34,530 nt of DNA from an uncultured Bacteroidales bacterium (GCA_903878265.1 CAIRHD010000016.1:1-34530), one strand, 5' to 3'. Counted from the stretch's first letter, positions 1-7,439 are shown. Notes: a model not told the origin generated them from the letters alone. Numbers and translations: made by a program.

Positions 1-375
1 CAAACAGCTATTTATCTGCGCGATACTAAACTTAGGATAAACCACAACCTATCAGAAAATCCGGTTTATACATTTACCTCCTTCGCTGGCGATGCACCCG
101 AACGGTTTGAGTTGCGTTTTGGCACAACTGGTATAGGCGAAACATCACCACAAATCAACGCCTGGGTTTACGATAACATGCTGTATGTCAATAATCCCGA
201 TGGCAACACGTTAATTGAAGTCTTCGACCTTACCGGGAAAAGACTTTTGATTACACAACTTTCTGATGTTGGGCTACAAAGCTTGCCACTTCATCAGCCC
301 ACAGGCTTGTATCTGATAAGGCTTACCAGCAAGGGGAAAATACAAACTATAAAAGCAAACGTGAACAATAATTAA
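1..375 (+). CDS. C-terminal end of a T9SS-exported protein (type A sorting domain), 5' truncated by window
   Basis: The reading frame is open from base 1 and ends at 373-375, giving 124 visible residues. The last 75 or so look like a type IX secretion C-terminal sorting domain. They contain a stretch starting NAWVYDNMLYVNNPDG, then a beta-rich core with the pattern IEVFDLTGKRL, and then a PTGLYLIRL strand close to the end. This is the usual layout of the Por-secretion-system type A domain, which directs a protein through the outer membrane and is removed at the surface. The part before it (FAGDAPERFELRFG) resembles the linker that often precedes the domain. The catalytic or structural body of the protein lies outside the window, so the function of the mature protein cannot be given. 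The next feature starts only 12 nt downstream. Confidence 0.85.
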   Translation, partial: QTAIYLRDTKLRINHNLSENPVYTFTSFAGDAPERFELRFGTTGIGETSPQINAWVYDNMLYVNNPDGNTLIEVFDLTGKRLLITQLSDVGLQSLPLHQPTGLYLIRLTSKGKIQTIKANVNNN

Positions 376-387
376 AGGCGAACAACG

Positions 388-480
388 ATGAAAAAACCAA
401 GAATCTTTACTAAAGCCTTTATTCCGTTCGCCTTTCTCATAGTTTGCGCAAGCATTTCTGCACAAACCCTGCCACCGTGA
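388..480 (+). pseudogene. Orphan signal peptide: 30-codon remnant of a secreted protein gene
   Basis: An ATG 12 nt after the preceding stop opens a 30-codon frame. It encodes a lysine/arginine-rich start (MKKPRIF), a hydrophobic core (FIPFAFLIVCASIS) and a typical cleavage site (ASISAQ), followed by only four residues (TLPP) and TGA. This is a complete Sec signal peptide with no mature protein. The bases after the stop do not continue a convincing protein in any frame I followed. The simplest reading is the 5' stub of a secreted, probably T9SS-dependent, gene whose remainder was deleted or scrambled. A real short exported peptide is possible but less likely. Confidence 0.5.
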
Positions 481-642
481 ATTAAACGAGTGTCGGGGTG
501 ACGTTTTCGGTTAGGGATTTAAAATTAACAATTCCAATTTTACCATGAGGTTGGCGTGATTAACTTTTTACTTTTTTCAGGTTTGATTTCAATAACCAAC
601 TATTATCATGGGAAACTATTATGCGTATAATCAGGGATGGGA

Positions 643-858
643 TCAACCCTTGAAGATCAGTTTTTTCTTTGCCAACCATTCAAACTTCACTTTTGAGAAA
701 CCGGACATTTTTCCCTATATCAGAGGGAGGGTTCTTTTTTTCTTCAAAGCAACAATGATTTCTTCATCCCTAATTTCAATGTCTGCGGCATTGTCCAGAA
801 ACATTTCATACATGGATTGGGGCGATAGTTTTTCGTAACGATCCAAATCCATGGTCAT
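643..858 (-). pseudogene. Small ORF interrupted by one amber stop, possibly the tail of a transposase-like gene
   Basis: On the minus strand an ATG at 858 opens a frame of 47 codons ending at a TAG (715-717). Residues include LDRYEKLSPQSMYEMF and EIRDEEIIVALKKKRTLP, which look like real protein sequence. Past the TAG the same frame continues without shift for about 23 more codons (SGFSKVKFEWLAKKKLIFKG) to a TGA at 643-645. The composition stays protein-like across the stop, which suggests one gene with a nonsense change and not two. The pattern of basic strand, gap, then WL-x-x-K-x-LIF recalls short C-terminal parts seen in some DDE transposases, but I cannot name the family with confidence. 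It could also be a free-standing small protein. No inverted repeats or target duplications were seen around it. Confidence 0.35.
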
Positions 859-979
859 CAACTTGAAAATCTATGTTGAATCATTTTGAACAGTCTTCAA
901 CTTTTCATTGAACCATCTTGAACAACTTTGAACGTGAAGCATTGAACTGCTTCTTGCTGCTTACAAAACCCAAATTTTT

Positions 980-1999
980 TCAGTGCATGATTTTAAAAAC
1001 CAACTCGCGGAGCAGCTCTCCTTGGTCTGTCGAATAGTTTTCGATCCCTAATGCACGGACATTGCACTCGCGAAGCCAACCGATTATATCTTGAACCCTT
1101 TTCGCATTGTAATTGCGGCAGGCATCCAGATAATCCTGTTTGTTGAAAAAAGTAAGCTTGGCTTTGCTTAAAATGTTCGCTTCGTTTTTGTCGGGCAAGG
1201 AGTGTATGAGCAATACTTTGCTAAAAAAAGAAAACAACATGGGAATAGTCTTAAAAATGCTGTTCTCGTTCGGGTTAAGCGCAAAATGGTGAGCAATTTG
1301 GTTTGCTTTGACAACATTCTTTTTTGCCAATGCTTTCTGGAATTCAAAAATATTATAATCCTTGCTTATGCCGATGTATTTTTCAATAACTTCTTCGGTT
1401 ATGGTTTTGTCTTTCGGATGGTTTATGTACAGTTTGCCCAGTTCGTTGTTAATCTTTTCGAGGTTGTTCCCCAAAAACTCGACCAACATATTGGCGGCCT
1501 TGTCCGAAATGGAATATCCGCTGCTTTTTACCTGGTCTGTAATCCAGGCAGGCATTTCGTTCTCGTATTTTCGTTTCGATTCTAATACCACCGATTTGTC
1601 GGAAGCCGCCAAAACCTTGAGCAGTTTGGCTGGAGGTGCTTTGTATTTATGGCAAATTACCAGGATAGTCGATTGCTGGGGCCGGTTGATGTATGAGAGA
1701 AGAAGATTCATGTTTTCCTCTTTTTTCAGATCCATATCCTGGGCTTCGCGCAACACAACAAGCTGTTTTTCGCCAACCATCGGGAATTGTTTGCAATAAT
1801 TTACAAGCATGGCAGCCGATGAGTCGCGGCCATAAAGCACATATTGGCTAAGTTCTTTTTCAATTTCGGTCAACGCATGTTCGGTGAGGTAGTCGGAAAG
1901 CTCATCGATATAAAAAGGTTCCTCGCCATAGAAAACATAAACGTTGGCAAACGCTCTTTTCTGCAAATCCTTAACTAACTGAAAATAGGTCGCTGTCAT
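980..1999 (-). CDS. holA: DNA polymerase III subunit delta (HolA)
   Basis: This 339-residue protein has the length and layout of the delta subunit of the clamp loader, which opens the beta sliding clamp so it can be placed on DNA. The N-terminal AAA+-like domain starts with VYVFYGEEPFYIDELSDYL, the family's version of a Walker A region that does not bind ATP productively. A strand with LVVLREAQDMD follows near residues 80-90. The middle part (around residues 150-200) carries the lid-like helix VEFLGNNLEKINNELGKL. The C-terminal collar (from about 215) includes NIFEFQKALAKKN and ends with a WLRECNVRALG helix. The ATG at 1999 is the only sensible start, because the family begins a few residues before the first strand. 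It stands alone on the minus strand, with a repeat-rich 307-bp spacer upstream. No terminator is visible downstream. Confidence 0.93.
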   Translation of the reverse strand: MTATYFQLVKDLQKRAFANVYVFYGEEPFYIDELSDYLTEHALTEIEKELSQYVLYGRDSSAAMLVNYCKQFPMVGEKQLVVLREAQDMDLKKEENMNLLLSYINRPQQSTILVICHKYKAPPAKLLKVLAASDKSVVLESKRKYENEMPAWITDQVKSSGYSISDKAANMLVEFLGNNLEKINNELGKLYINHPKDKTITEEVIEKYIGISKDYNIFEFQKALAKKNVVKANQIAHHFALNPNENSIFKTIPMLFSFFSKVLLIHSLPDKNEANILSKAKLTFFNKQDYLDACRNYNAKRVQDIIGWLRECNVRALGIENYSTDQGELLRELVFKIMH

Positions 2000-2306
2000 T
2001 GTAATGCGCTAACTTAAAAGGTTGAAATTAAGTTTTAGATAAATTTTCACTATGGTAAAGTTTTACTGTTTAGAGAGTACTTAAAGTGCCTTGATTGCCT
2101 AAAGTGCCTAAAGTGCCTAAAGTTATTGCCCTAACATGCTTCGAAATCCTAATTTGGCCAAAAAACCGTTTGCTTTGATCTGCAAAACCTAAAATACCCT
2201 TCAAAATTATTTGAACTTATTACTTGCAAAATATAGTGAATCAAGTGAATAAGAAACTTTAGGCATTTTAGGCACTCTAAACTTTAGGCACTTAGTAGTT
2301 ACCCTT
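2000..2306. repeat. 307-bp spacer with a 9-bp tandem repeat and its inverted copy
   Basis: The spacer between amn and holA contains the word aaagtgcct at 2083-2091, then two adjacent copies at 2101-2109 and 2110-2118 and a partial third. About 160 bp further on the same word recurs in the opposite orientation (tttaggca/aggcact) at 2257-2294. The best exact inverted pair is agtgcctaaagt (2112-2123) with actttaggcact (2281-2292). The arms could pair in a single-stranded transcript but are far apart. No coding frame is convincing here. Its role is unknown; it may be a slipped or duplicated intergenic repeat. Confidence 0.6.
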
Positions 2307-3077
2307 TTAGAACTTCAGGTGTTTGACTGTAACACGTTTTTCAATCAATTGTTTGAGCGATTCGATCCCGATTTTTACATGGTTTTCCATGTAGTTTTCG
2401 GTAACAATTTTGTCGCTTTGTTCGGTTTTTACGCCACTCGAAATCATGGGTTGGTCTGAAACAAGCAGCAAAGCCCCCGTTGAAATATAATTGGCAAAGC
2501 CAACAATAAAAATAGTGGCAGTTTCGAGATCAATAGCCATTGCTCTAGTCTCTTTTAAATATTGTTTGAATTTTTCGTCGTGTTCCCAAACCCTGCGGTT
2601 GGTAGTGTAAACGGTGCCGGTGTAATAGTCGAGGCCCATATCGCGGATGGTGGTCGAAATGGCTTTTTGCAGGTTAAAAGCCGGGAGTGCCGGTATTTCT
2701 TTTGGGAAATAGTCGTTAGAAGTACCTTCGCCCCTAATTGCGGCAATCGGGAGGATGTAATCGCCCAAAGCGTTGATATGCTTCAAGCCGCCGCATTTGC
2801 CCAAAAACAAGCAAGCTTTTGTGTTGATGGCACTTAACAGATCCATCACAGTGGCTGCATTGGCGCTTCCCATCCCAAACCGTATCATGGTAATGTTTCC
2901 GGCTGTAGCACTGGGCATAGAACGGTCTTTCCCTTGTATTTCGACATTGTTCAACCGGGCAAACGTTTCGAGGTAAGCCCCGAAGTTAACCAATAAAATA
3001 TATTCGCCAAAATCCTCTATTTGGGTACCGGTATAACGGGGCAACCAGTTTTCTACAATTTCTTTCTTTGTTTTCAT
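2307..3077 (-). CDS. amn: AMP nucleosidase
   Basis: The 256-residue product belongs to the phosphorylase/nucleosidase superfamily and matches the short Bacteroidota form of AMP nucleosidase, which splits AMP into adenine and ribose 5-phosphate. Typical features are the YTGTQIEDFGEYILLVNF start, the ribose/phosphate-binding loops MIRFGMGSANAATVMDLL and CLFLGKCGGLKH, the purine-site strand AMAIDLETATIF, and the late loop LLLVSDQPM with its conserved aspartate. A frame-compatible ATG lies at 3125, but a TATATTTG promoter element falls between it and 3077. The 16 extra residues also do not look like the family, so MKTKKEIVENW at 3077 is the better start. The enzyme probably helps balance adenylate pools. 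It is divergent from the HsdR-N-like gene. Confidence 0.9.
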   Translation of the reverse strand: MKTKKEIVENWLPRYTGTQIEDFGEYILLVNFGAYLETFARLNNVEIQGKDRSMPSATAGNITMIRFGMGSANAATVMDLLSAINTKACLFLGKCGGLKHINALGDYILPIAAIRGEGTSNDYFPKEIPALPAFNLQKAISTTIRDMGLDYYTGTVYTTNRRVWEHDEKFKQYLKETRAMAIDLETATIFIVGFANYISTGALLLVSDQPMISSGVKTEQSDKIVTENYMENHVKIGIESLKQLIEKRVTVKHLKF

Positions 3078-3103
3078 ATTGTGCCAATTTTTTATATAGA
3101 TGG

Positions 3104-3111
3104 CAAATATA
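3104..3111 (-). promoter_or_regulatory. -7 element of amn
   Basis: On the minus strand the octamer TATATTTG matches the Bacteroidota -7 consensus TAnnTTTG exactly. It lies 27 nt before the chosen amn start and inside the longer alternative reading frame, so it also argues for the shorter protein. No clear TTTG is found 19 nt upstream. Confidence 0.5.
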
Positions 3112-3167
3112 AATTTTTTAGTCATCTTTGCGTTGGTTTTGGGGAGCTAATTCTTCAAAATGTCAGA

Positions 3168-3629
3168 ATGATGCAGAATTTAAACTTTCCTTCCTTTGAG
3201 TTCAAGATACGGACGATAAATTACCGGCAGGAAATATATGATCCGGTGCGCCACAAATATGTTGTGCTCACACCAGAGGAATGGGTGCGCCAACATCTTA
3301 TCCTTTACCTCAGTCTTATCAAGAAATTCCCTTTGTCGGTAATGGGTGTCGAAAAGCAGCTCATGCTCAACAAACAGCCAAAGCGTTTCGATCTGGTTGT
3401 TTTTTCGCGCAACGGAAGCCCTTACCTGCTTGTGGAATGTAAAGCGCCAGGGGTTGAAATAACCGAAAAAGCTTTTGATCAGGCTGCCAGGTACAATATG
3501 CTATTGAAGGCAGAATATTTTTTTATCACCAACGGCTTGGATCACTATACGTGCCGAATCGATTATGAAAACAAACAATATGTTTTCATTGAGGAAATCC
3601 CACAATTCGACGAAATAAGCAAGATTTGA
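3168..3629 (+). CDS. HsdR N-terminal-domain protein (stand-alone PD-(D/E)XK-like protein)
   Basis: The 153-residue protein is a free-standing version of the N-terminal nuclease-like domain of type I restriction enzyme R subunits (HSDR_N_2), widespread as a single gene in Bacteroidota. A probable active site is visible: D75 in KRFDLVVF followed by E90 and K92 in LLVECKAPG, the D-(X)n-E-X-K pattern of PD-(D/E)XK nucleases. Two adjacent ATGs (3168 and 3171) are possible starts; the frame extends further upstream, but those codons run antisense through the amn leader and look non-protein. No hsdM, hsdS or helicase domain is nearby, so this is not a working restriction system. Its cellular role is not established. 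It is divergent from amn and ends before a strong bidirectional terminator. Confidence 0.8.
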   Translation: MMQNLNFPSFEFKIRTINYRQEIYDPVRHKYVVLTPEEWVRQHLILYLSLIKKFPLSVMGVEKQLMLNKQPKRFDLVVFSRNGSPYLLVECKAPGVEITEKAFDQAARYNMLLKAEYFFITNGLDHYTCRIDYENKQYVFIEEIPQFDEISKI

Positions 3630-3756
3630 TTTTTGCGACCCCAGGCATTTCTATCTACCATATTTTAACCGCAAGTAAAAAATAAGTCGAAAATCAAAAC
3701 CTGTAATGCCACTAAAAAGATATTGGCATGACTCGGAAACACCCGTGGCTGGAAAT

Positions 3757-3786
3757 AAAAAGAGCCGGATATTCCGGCTCTTTTTG
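3757..3786. terminator. Bidirectional intrinsic terminator
   Basis: A perfect 9-bp stem (agagccgga/tccggctct) with a 3-nt loop is flanked by an A run on the left and a T run on the right, so the helix extends to about 13 bp. It sits between the convergent HsdR-N-like gene (plus) and TPR gene (minus) and can end transcripts from both. Confidence 0.9.
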
Positions 3787-3802
3787 TGTTAAAAAAGTGC
3801 TT

Positions 3803-4777
3803 TTATTGGCATTTCAGAACGGTCTTCATCTGATAATCAGCTGAAGATTTGAAAGTGCCGAAAGCGGACTTTTTATAATTATCGCAAGCATTTGCCGTGT
3901 CTTTCTTCCCTTCGTATGCTTTTGCCATTTCATAATAAAAACGGGCCATTTTATCAGGGGTTTGCTCTTCCATTGCCAATCCTAAAACAGCAGCGGTAAG
4001 GGTTTCGTCGTAATTTTTCAGGCTGTTATACGACGATGCCAGCAAATAATATAATTCCTTGTTTTTATAATCATAGCCAAGAGCGCCATTCAGTTTTGCT
4101 ACTGCATCAGAGTATGCTTTTTTTGTAAACGCTGTTTTGCCCTCCGAATAAAGCGAGGAAGCGATAACGTTTTTAGCCGCCTTTATGGTTGTAGTGTCGT
4201 TGGTTTTTGAGGCTGATGCAATGGTCAGTTCCATATTTTCCTGCATTTTTACGTTGTCGCCTGCCTTTTTGTATGCTTGCCCTTTTGCAAATAAGGCTTT
4301 GCTATAAGAAGGATCATACTTTAGCGCTTTATCGAGGAACATGATTGCTGAATCAGCTTTTTCCGCCTTCAAAAGCATATTGCCTTTGTTGGTATAAAGT
4401 TTAACCAGTTGCCCTTCTGACTTTTCCTTAATAGTGGCATCGGCATAAATTTCCGAAAAATTAAGGCTCTTTTCAAAAGCCGGCAGTGCTAATTCAAATT
4501 TCTTTTCCTTCAGGAAATTGTTGCCAACATTGAACTGCCATGCAGGCAACACCTTGGCTACCTTCATTTTGAGAGAATCGGCTCCTGCGCCAACAGTAGT
4601 ACACATTTTTAAAACGTCCTGCATTTTTACAATTGCACCAGCCATGTCGGTTTTCGAAAGTTCGAGTGCTACATTAAAGGCATTGCTTGTTTCTTCTTTG
4701 GTTTGGGCATACAGATAATTCCCCGAAAAGGTGGAAAGGATGGTAACGGCAAAAGCCAAGGTCAGGATCTTCTTCAT
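3803..4777 (-). CDS. Secreted tetratricopeptide-repeat protein
   Basis: The 324-residue product starts with a Sec signal peptide (MKKILTLAFAVTILSTF, cleavage probably after NYLYAQ) and then consists of tetratricopeptide-type helical pairs. Recognisable repeats include LALPAFEKSLNFSEIYAD, ADSAIMFLDKALKYDPSYSKALFAKGQAYKKAG (around residues 145-175), YSDAVAKLNGALGYDYKN, and a last unit near MARFYYEMAKAYEGKKD. TPR proteins hold protein complexes together; no catalytic motif is present. It is likely periplasmic. It lies downstream of an excellent promoter at 4825-4855 and upstream of a terminator, so it forms a single-gene transcription unit. The interaction partner cannot be told from the sequence. 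Confidence 0.85.
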   Translation of the reverse strand: MKKILTLAFAVTILSTFSGNYLYAQTKEETSNAFNVALELSKTDMAGAIVKMQDVLKMCTTVGAGADSLKMKVAKVLPAWQFNVGNNFLKEKKFELALPAFEKSLNFSEIYADATIKEKSEGQLVKLYTNKGNMLLKAEKADSAIMFLDKALKYDPSYSKALFAKGQAYKKAGDNVKMQENMELTIASASKTNDTTTIKAAKNVIASSLYSEGKTAFTKKAYSDAVAKLNGALGYDYKNKELYYLLASSYNSLKNYDETLTAAVLGLAMEEQTPDKMARFYYEMAKAYEGKKDTANACDNYKKSAFGTFKSSADYQMKTVLKCQ

Positions 4778-4824
4778 CGAATTTAAAAGGGTTTTGTTAA
4801 TAATTAGAGCTACAGATTTATCTG

Positions 4825-4855
4825 CAAATATACAACTTTATGTATTTGTAGCAAA
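4825..4855 (-). promoter_or_regulatory. Complete Bacteroidota-type promoter of the TPR gene
   Basis: On the minus strand TTTG (4852-4855) is followed by exactly 19 nt and then TATATTTG (4825-4832), a perfect match to TTTG-N19-TAnnTTTG. The start codon lies 48 nt downstream, leaving a leader of roughly 40 nt. Confidence 0.8.
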
Positions 4856-5176
4856 TCTTCTTGGGACGTAAATAATCAAGAACTGTTCCAATACAGTAAT
4901 CATGATAACTTATTGCTGTTAAAAATTTGTAAATTATGCAATCAGTAGATATACAATGAAGTAACAGCGTGTTAAAAGTACTGACGTTTGTTTGGTAAAA
5001 CCAGTGATTTGCAATGTATATGAAATGTCGTAATACTTTTTGGAGCGTTTTAGTCTCAAAAACGACCAGTTTTATCCGTTTTAGCTATTGAGGTTAAACG
5101 GCTTCCAAAAGAAATAAATGAAAAATGTCATACATTTGTTGCAAAATTTGAATAGAAAAGGCGAAGATTTCCTGAT

Positions 5177-5207
5177 TTTGCCTCTTGTGAACAAATGTTT
5201 ATAATTG
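5177..5207 (+). promoter_or_regulatory. Promoter of the DUF3822-rsmD operon
   Basis: TTTG (5177-5180), a 19-nt spacer and TATAATTG (5200-5207) match the Bacteroidota consensus in all but one position. Transcription would begin near 5214, giving a leader of about 130 nt. The perfect octamer TACATTTG at 5131-5138 is an alternative but has no -33 partner. Confidence 0.65.
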
Positions 5208-5341
5208 CTTTCAACAGAACTTGCGACTCTGCCAACCAACTTCCGACAGTAAAAACAGATCAGCTAAATCAACAGCATAACCATAAACCAAATCCAATCC
5301 GCATTCAATAAACCTATAATTGAAAAAGTCCAAAAACCACC

Positions 5342-6232
5342 ATGAATAACCCTTTGGAATGTATTTTACATAAAGTCGATCCACAGTTTGCTGCTTCGCA
5401 AGGTTTTAGGTACAGGCTTTCCGTTTTGCTTGACGCTGATGGGTTTTCATTTTTGGTTACACATGCCAATACTCAAAAAATATTGAGCATTTCGGTTTAC
5501 AAATTAGGGCTTGTCTCGGGCCAATCAGTTGAAGCCGTTGGATGGCCCACCAAAAACGATGGCTATTTCGACTTGTTAAAAAATATTGATGTCGTTAACC
5601 AACATTTTCAACGCATCGACATCGCCATTTCATCCCACAAAATTACTGTTGCTCCTTTCGTTTTTTTGAAACATGGCCATGAAACCGATTTGATGAATGC
5701 TGCCCACCAGAAAAATGAGGAAGAGGAAATTCTTACAGAGGCAGTTTCCATGGATGGATCTGCTGTGGCAAGCCTAATTCCTGAATATATAAAACGTAAC
5801 TGCGAAACTATTTTTCCGGGTGCAAACCTGCATTGTGAGGCTGCAGTATTGGCTAAAGGTCTTTTGCAAAAGCATCAAACATCAAACTTGCGACAAGTAT
5901 TTATCAATTTGCATCACAGATATTTTGATCTTGTTGTGGTTCAAGGCCCGAATTTGATTTACCTGAACGCTTTCAAATACATAGAACCATCGGATGTGCT
6001 CTATTTTGTTGTGTTTGTGCTCGAGCAACTTGGCATGACACCTACTGAAGAGACCGTTACATTGATGGGCGGCTTTTCGGAAAGCACACCAATTTTAGCA
6101 CACTTGAAATTGTATTGCGCCTCTTTGGTTTATATCGAAAAACCAACCGAACTCGAATATGGCGAAGTGCTGGCCGGGATAACGTTCCACAAATATTTCA
6201 CCCTGTTAAACTTACCGATATGCGAATTATAA
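5342..6232 (+). CDS. DUF3822 family protein
   Basis: The 296-residue protein matches the DUF3822 family, found almost only in Bacteroidota and usually directly upstream of rsmD. The recognisable parts are the N-terminal strands YRLSVLLDADGFSFLV and ILSISVYKL, and the C-terminal half with IYLNAFKYIEPSDVLYFVVFVLEQLG and VTLMGGFSES. The family is thought to have an actin/hexokinase-like fold, but its function is unknown. No signal peptide or membrane segment is present, so it is cytoplasmic. Its last 13 nt overlap the start of rsmD, which implies translational coupling and suggests a link to ribosome maturation; that link is inference from position only. Confidence 0.85.
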   Translation: MNNPLECILHKVDPQFAASQGFRYRLSVLLDADGFSFLVTHANTQKILSISVYKLGLVSGQSVEAVGWPTKNDGYFDLLKNIDVVNQHFQRIDIAISSHKITVAPFVFLKHGHETDLMNAAHQKNEEEEILTEAVSMDGSAVASLIPEYIKRNCETIFPGANLHCEAAVLAKGLLQKHQTSNLRQVFINLHHRYFDLVVVQGPNLIYLNAFKYIEPSDVLYFVVFVLEQLGMTPTEETVTLMGGFSESTPILAHLKLYCASLVYIEKPTELEYGEVLAGITFHKYFTLLNLPICEL

Positions 6233-6777
6233 GTGGCAGCCATAGGGGCAGGATTCTTAAACCACCGATGGGATTGCTGGTACGGCCAACAACGGATATG
6301 GCGAAGGAAAGTTTGTTTAATATCCTGAACAATTACATTGCTTTTGAAGAAGTTAAAGTGCTGGATCTTTTTGCAGGAACCGGCAATATTTCGTTGGAGT
6401 TTGCTGCCCGCAAAGCAAGTTCAGTACTGAGTGTAGATTTGAACAAGGCCTGCATCGATTTTATTTCAAAGATGGCCGCAGATTTGGATTTCAAACAGTT
6501 GACCGCCATTCAGGCCAATGTTTTCACTTTCCTATCGCGGCCAATGGGAGGTTTTGATGTGATTTTTGCCGACCCGCCTTACGACCTTGCCGAGCGCGAA
6601 AGGATCCCGGAATTAGTTTTTTCCAACAATTGGTTGAACGAAGAAGGCTGGTTGGTTTTTGAACATGACAAATATTTGAATTTTAAAGAGCATCCATTCT
6701 TTTATGAAGAAAGGCGATATGGGAAAATACATTTTTCGTTTTTCACGATACAAGCACCTGATAAAACTGGTTTTTGA
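6220..6777 (+). CDS. rsmD: 16S rRNA (guanine(966)-N2)-methyltransferase RsmD
   Basis: The 185-residue protein is an RsmD-type methyltransferase that uses S-adenosylmethionine to methylate N2 of G966 in 16S rRNA in the assembling small subunit. It begins with the family signature MRIISGSHRGRIL and RPTTDMAKESLFNIL. Next come the SAM-binding motif LDLFAGTGNISLE (around residues 46-58) and the catalytic motif ADPPY near residue 118. A longer frame begins at 6115, but those residues run through the DUF3822 gene in another frame. The ATG at 6220 agrees with the universal MRIISG start. It overlaps the DUF3822 gene by 13 nt. No terminator is obvious downstream. Confidence 0.95.
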   Translation: MRIISGSHRGRILKPPMGLLVRPTTDMAKESLFNILNNYIAFEEVKVLDLFAGTGNISLEFAARKASSVLSVDLNKACIDFISKMAADLDFKQLTAIQANVFTFLSRPMGGFDVIFADPPYDLAERERIPELVFSNNWLNEEGWLVFEHDKYLNFKEHPFFYEERRYGKIHFSFFTIQAPDKTGF

Positions 6778-6974
6778 GGTTTTTTAATAGCTTCAAGAAT
6801 AGGCAAAATGCCCAATTGCATTAGTATTTTATCTTTGTTAAAGAAAGATAAACTTATTAAATACAAGCCTTCATGGCAATGGATAGGAGAAAAATAAAGC
6901 ACTCAAAGGGAAGAATTCCATTTTCTCAATACTAGACTCTACTCCTGACTATTTCACCAGAGGTTTTCCCATTT

Positions 6975-7394
6975 TCACGACTGTTTTCCAGCTAAATCAT
7001 TGATAATGATTCCGGCCATCATATACCAGGCGGACATGGCGCAAACTATCAATTCGTAGCCGGCAACTACATTGAACACAGGATTGCCAAAATGGCCGAT
7101 ATCAAGCAGGATGAAGCCTAAAAGCAAAGTTCCAAAAGTTACAACCATCGCTTTATGAACCCGGAATGATGCCACAAACATTATTGCAGTATAAAGGGTC
7201 CAAGCCACAAGATAAAAACCCACATCGGTTTTTGATGCTTCATATATTTTGAAATAATTCAGCAACAACATGATTACCTGTCCGTTCCAGAACGAACCAT
7301 AAACCACAAAAGCACTGTAACCAAAATAGTTGCCCATTTTTTGTTCCTGAAACCCAGCGATAAATTGGGCGAGGCCATCAAAAACAAATATCAT
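6975..7394 (-). pseudogene. Acetate uptake transporter (SatP/YaaH, GPR1/FUN34 family) lacking its N-terminus
   Basis: The 139 residues match the C-terminal three quarters of the acetate/succinate transporter family. The family pattern GGxAQxxAGxxExKxGNxFGxxAFxxYGSFW appears as GLAQFIAGFQEQKMGNYFGY and VVYGSFWNGQV, followed by four further hydrophobic segments. Members are usually about 190-200 residues with six membrane segments and an NPAPLG-type motif in the first. Here the first segment, that motif and part of the second segment are absent. Only 45 nt separate the ATG from the divergent sensor gene, the in-frame upstream codons hit TAG after ten codons, and no other start is available. It is therefore probably a 5'-truncated, inactive gene. 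A shortened five-segment protein that is still made cannot be excluded. Confidence 0.7.
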
Positions 7395-7399
7395 TAAAC

Positions 7400-7407
7400 T
7401 ATCTTTG
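7400..7407 (+). promoter_or_regulatory. -7 element for the Cache/PAS/CBS/DUF294 gene
   Basis: TATCTTTG matches TAnnTTTG exactly, 32 nt before the ATG at 7440. The -33 position has no TTTG, so the promoter may need an activator or be weak. The word ttgtaacaa overlapping its end is a 9-bp perfect inverted repeat. Confidence 0.45.
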
Positions 7408-7439
7408 TAACAATAAAAACAAACCTACCCTACTGCAAC

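Larger units (their letters stand above)
376..979. other. 604-bp gene-poor, decayed stretch
   Basis: Between the sorting-domain gene and holA I see no intact gene. The stretch holds the orphan signal peptide (388-480), the stop-interrupted minus-strand ORF (643-858) and, at 860-955, a run of loosely repeated TTGAAC-type words (tgttgaatcattttgaac, cattgaaccatcttgaac, aactttgaac). The plus-strand frame at 608-838 is the antisense of the minus-strand remnant and has no protein-like character of its own. Confidence 0.6.
4778..5341. other. 564-bp divergent intergenic region
   Basis: The region separates the minus-strand TPR gene from the plus-strand DUF3822 gene. It holds the TPR promoter (4825-4855), a second complete promoter facing right (5177-5207), and an isolated exact -7 octamer TACATTTG at 5131-5138. 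The middle part (about 4870-5120) contains no convincing ORF, RNA gene or repeat that I can see. Confidence 0.6.

Noticed and set aside
608-838. 76-codon plus-strand ORF near the left end
   Set aside because: It is antisense to the minus-strand remnant at 643-858, which has far more protein-like sequence; the plus frame is phenylalanine/serine-rich without any motif.
2083-2295. CRISPR array
   Set aside because: Repeat units are only 9 bp and mostly adjacent, without regular spacers or cas genes.
3078-3125. Longer amn start adding 16 residues
   Set aside because: A TATATTTG -7 element lies between this ATG and the family-consistent start at 3077, so the extra codons would be upstream of the transcript.
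3168-3629. Type I restriction-modification system
   Set aside because: Only the HsdR-N-like domain is present; no helicase part, methylase or specificity subunit nearby.
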